Under the pieces are notes generated by a model. It was given only the letters and a program-made list of their open reading frames with translations. It made no database searches and had not been told where the DNA came from. 7,286 nucleotides of DNA from Nitrospirota bacterium (GTDB lineage: Bacteria > Nitrospirota > Nitrospiria > Nitrospirales > UBA8639): contig QIMB01000410.1 of the NCBI GenBank assembly GCA_003233615.1, forward strand, positions 1 through 7,286. Direction: 5' to 3'. A program made the position numbers and the translations under genes. The first letter of the stretch is position 1. Every line of letters begins with the position of its first letter. Shown piece after piece: positions 5,573 to 7,286 of this stretch.

Positions 5573-6144
5573 GAGGATTTTATCTTTTTGAGGAGTTGGG
5601 GAAATTCTTTTAAAAATGTTGATATGGTCATCTTAAAGAGTACCCCGTCATTTTTTTTTGAACGTTCCACTGATAATTTTTCGATAAACAGATATGGCCA
5701 TCGCTTTTCTAGTTCGTAAATGAATTTCCGTATGGCTGCATAGTTGCCTTGGGCTTCGAACGCAAAGGTGCCTTGGGCTGCTAATTTGTGAGCAAGCGGT
5801 CTGAACTTATAGCCCATACCTGGGATGACCACATGGTTGCGTTTGGCCAAATCGGCAATATCTAAACTCAGATCCGTAAATCCTCGATAATCTGAAAGGG
5901 CGCTCCACGTCGTAGAGATAATCGCTTGAGTATGAGTAGCAACTTGTGTTTGTGCGTGAGCCTTTTCTACCGCTTGAATCTGTGCACTCATATGATGTAG
6001 GCGATCTTGTGCAGGATACAACATCAGAACAAACATTCCGACAGAAGAGAGCACGGCCAAGACAGCCATAATACACAATGGTATGAGATGCTGTGAGATC
6101 AGCAGAGTGGTTTTTGACTGTTTGAAAATGTTCAAGGATATCAT
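5569..6144 (-). CDS. pilO: PilO-like type IV pilus / secretion alignment protein
   Basis: The protein has 191 residues. A short cytoplasmic N-terminus is followed by one membrane helix at about 20-43 (LIPLCIMAVLAVLSSVGMFVL), a predicted coiled coil at about 44-80, and a C-terminal ferredoxin-like domain at about 88-178. That domain has the family pattern F-x-A-x-GNYAAIRKFIYELEKRWP, then FIEKLSVER. PilO pairs with PilN in the inner membrane and passes contact on to PilP and the secretin. The start lies 6 bp after the PilN stop, and the stop overlaps the PilP-like start. An uninterrupted run of nine A (5659-5651, codons for SKKN near residue 163) is a possible slippage site; a frameshift there would change the last 26 or so residues. 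GspM or MshJ are the closest alternative names. Confidence 0.8.
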   Translation of the reverse strand: MISLNIFKQSKTTLLISQHLIPLCIMAVLAVLSSVGMFVLMLYPAQDRLHHMSAQIQAVEKAHAQTQVATHTQAIISTTWSALSDYRGFTDLSLDIADLAKRNHVVIPGMGYKFRPLAHKLAAQGTFAFEAQGNYAAIRKFIYELEKRWPYLFIEKLSVERSKKNDGVLFKMTISTFLKEFPQLLKKIKSS

Positions 6145-6150
6145 GAGTAG

Positions 6151-6762
6151 CTACGATTGTATTGTTTGAGAATATTCATGGGTTGGATCATAAGAAACGT
6201 TCATCGTGAAAATGATAAACGATTGCCTCGTGGCTGTTTTCTTTTTCGTCTTCTTCTTTTTCGCATGTTGAGTCAATATCACATCGTGGAAGGCTGGATG
6301 CTTTTCAAGTTGATGAATGAAACGGTTTAAGTCCTGGAGTGATTGGGATGAGCCATTGAGTAAGACGGTATTGGTTTTTTCATCCAGAGATACGGTACTC
6401 ATCGTTACTCGTCCAGGAACCGCAGACTCCAAGTCTGTGAGTAATTGTGTCCAAGAAAATCCAACACGTTCTCGCACGTGCTTCACAAAAGAAATGTGTT
6501 GTGGAATATTTTGAATTGCGTGATCAGACAAGTCCAATCCCTTGGATGTGGCTTGAGCCACGACTTGTCTGGTTTGAGTGATGATTGTCTCTGTGTGGTC
6601 TGCCAGAACATCGATTTTGTCGTGGAGGGTTGTGCCTATCCACCAAAAGGATACGGTGAGGGCGATGCCTCCGGCAATGATAAGTTTGAGACCAAACTGC
6701 GTTAACTGAAGATGACTGATGCCTGGTGCAGAGAGATCAATGTGAACGCGCGGAACCATCAT
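6151..6762 (-). CDS. pilN: PilN-like type IV pilus / secretion alignment protein
   Basis: The protein has 203 residues. It starts with a short cytoplasmic tail with the pattern hydrophobic-x-I/V-D-L (RVHIDLSAPG), which in PilN proteins binds PilM as I-N-L-L. A membrane helix lies at about 26-45 (KLIIAGGIALTVSFWWIG), followed by a coiled coil at about 46-75 and a ferredoxin-like periplasmic domain at about 100-192. The typical block FSWTQLLTDLESAVPGRVTM leads into repeated beta strands and NRFIHQLEKHPAFHDV. A lysine cluster (KKKKTKKK, 168-175) interrupts the last hairpin and is unusual. ATG 6762 overlaps the upstream TGA (6761-6759) as ATGA, and PilO follows after 6 bp, so this is the core of a tight operon. 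Fit to the fimbrial-assembly PilN family (PF05137) is inferred by pattern. Confidence 0.8.
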   Translation of the reverse strand: MMVPRVHIDLSAPGISHLQLTQFGLKLIIAGGIALTVSFWWIGTTLHDKIDVLADHTETIITQTRQVVAQATSKGLDLSDHAIQNIPQHISFVKHVRERVGFSWTQLLTDLESAVPGRVTMSTVSLDEKTNTVLLNGSSQSLQDLNRFIHQLEKHPAFHDVILTQHAKKKKTKKKTATRQSFIIFTMNVSYDPTHEYSQTIQS

Positions 6763-7286
6763 GCCACCCTTAAGCTGGCATAGCCAGGAAGCGCAGACCA
6801 GATGTGTGATTTCTGAGCCAAGTGGCTCTCTCGTCTATTGAATTGTGCGGTATTGGAGAGCTGTGTCACGTGAATGTCAGAAACGCTGACTCCGCTCACG
6901 TTCACTGTGTGTTGAATGTCCTCTAATGCAGGAAGGAGCATGTGCCCATGTTCAAGGTCGCTTACCACAAAGAGGTTTGCACGCGTAGCGGGCAAGCCAT
7001 GTATTGAAAACGTTTCTAAATAATATTGCAAGGTCGCGAGAATTTCTTTTTCTACTTTTGTTGTTGTATAGAAAGGGTAAGGAAGTGTCGTGTCAATTCT
7101 ATCGCGAATGCTTTGGGAATCGACTGGATGTTGACTAACTTCTCTGTCAAGTGTTGTCAGGGATTTCTTGTCCTGTGAGCCGTGTGGTGCTGTGTCCTTC
7201 TCATTGCCATTGGACGCGGGGAGGATCCTAATGGCTTTTGTTCGGACAAAAGTTGGATATCCATCATGAAACGCAAAAAACGTGAA
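6759..7286 (-). CDS. PilM/MshI-like protein, C-terminal part, cut by the window edge
   Basis: The frame is open from base 7286 down to TGA 6761-6759 and gives 175 residues; the true start lies outside. The beginning reads FTFFAFHDGYPTFVRTKAIR, the beta-hairpin (signal from the second actin-like subdomain) seen in PilM and MshI. After a polar linker of about 50 residues comes VEKEILATLQYYLETF, the helix that in these proteins precedes the conserved strand. That strand is ANLFVVSDLEHGHMLLPALE, corresponding to the usual xxLxGG...LPGLxExL stretch but without its glycine pair. PilM is a cytoplasmic actin-like ATPase that binds the PilN tail. Its position just before pilN, with ATGA overlap, is the strongest support; sequence similarity by eye is weak. 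The TTG at 7031 is an internal codon and not a start. Confidence 0.6.
   Translation of the reverse strand, partial: FTFFAFHDGYPTFVRTKAIRILPASNGNEKDTAPHGSQDKKSLTTLDREVSQHPVDSQSIRDRIDTTLPYPFYTTTKVEKEILATLQYYLETFSIHGLPATRANLFVVSDLEHGHMLLPALEDIQHTVNVSGVSVSDIHVTQLSNTAQFNRRESHLAQKSHIWSALPGYASLRVA

Noticed and set aside
1..7286. CRISPR array, tRNA, rRNA, replication origin or a defence system
   Set aside because: I saw no regularly spaced repeats, cloverleaf-like sequences, rRNA motifs, iteron clusters or nuclease/toxin-antitoxin motifs in either strand.

Overview
The window looks like chromosomal DNA of a Gram-negative bacterium. It carries an envelope-spanning pilus or secretion alignment operon, and next to it a pile-up of insertion sequences (ISs). 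No sequence here fixes the taxon. A Nitrospirota-like or proteobacterial environmental bacterium is a guess from the mix of families, not a demonstrated result.

Left part (1 to about 4171) is a graveyard of mobile elements. It holds, in order: (i) the 3' end of an IS3-family transposase with its probable right end near 289; (ii) about 440 bp with no recognisable gene; (iii) an apparently intact IS256-family (Mutator-type) element, about 728-2137, with a complete DDE transposase and imperfect terminal inverted repeats; (iv) a fragment of an alginate-lyase-like (PF05426-like) gene that has lost both ends; (v) a second, unrelated IS256-family element in the opposite orientation, about 2555-3886, whose transposase is dead (an early frameshift with two stops, then an amber codon before the catalytic Glu); and (vi) the 3' end of another IS3-family transposase that begins exactly where the second IS256 element stops. 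Neither IS256 element has a visible target duplication, and their flanks do not belong together. Deletions or recombination between ISs therefore probably shaped the region.

Right part (4197-7286) is one minus-strand gene run, read from right to left. It contains the C-terminal part of a PilM/MshI-like protein, PilN, PilO, a PilP/GspC-like bitopic protein, and then a membrane-anchored or secreted retropepsin-like aspartic protease. ATGA overlaps join PilM to PilN and PilO to PilP. The PilN-PilO gap is 6 bp and the PilP-protease gap is 41 bp, so the set is probably one operon with a promoter outside the window. PilM, PilN, PilO and PilP build the inner-membrane alignment platform that links the cytoplasmic motor to the outer-membrane secretin in type IV pili. 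Type II secretion and MSHA systems use equivalents.

The secretin gene (pilQ/mshL), which often follows pilP, is not here. The protease occupies that place and the IS block starts 25 bp beyond it. The most interesting biological point is this protease at the end of a pilus operon. The most certain point is the decay of the second IS256 transposase, which can be read directly.
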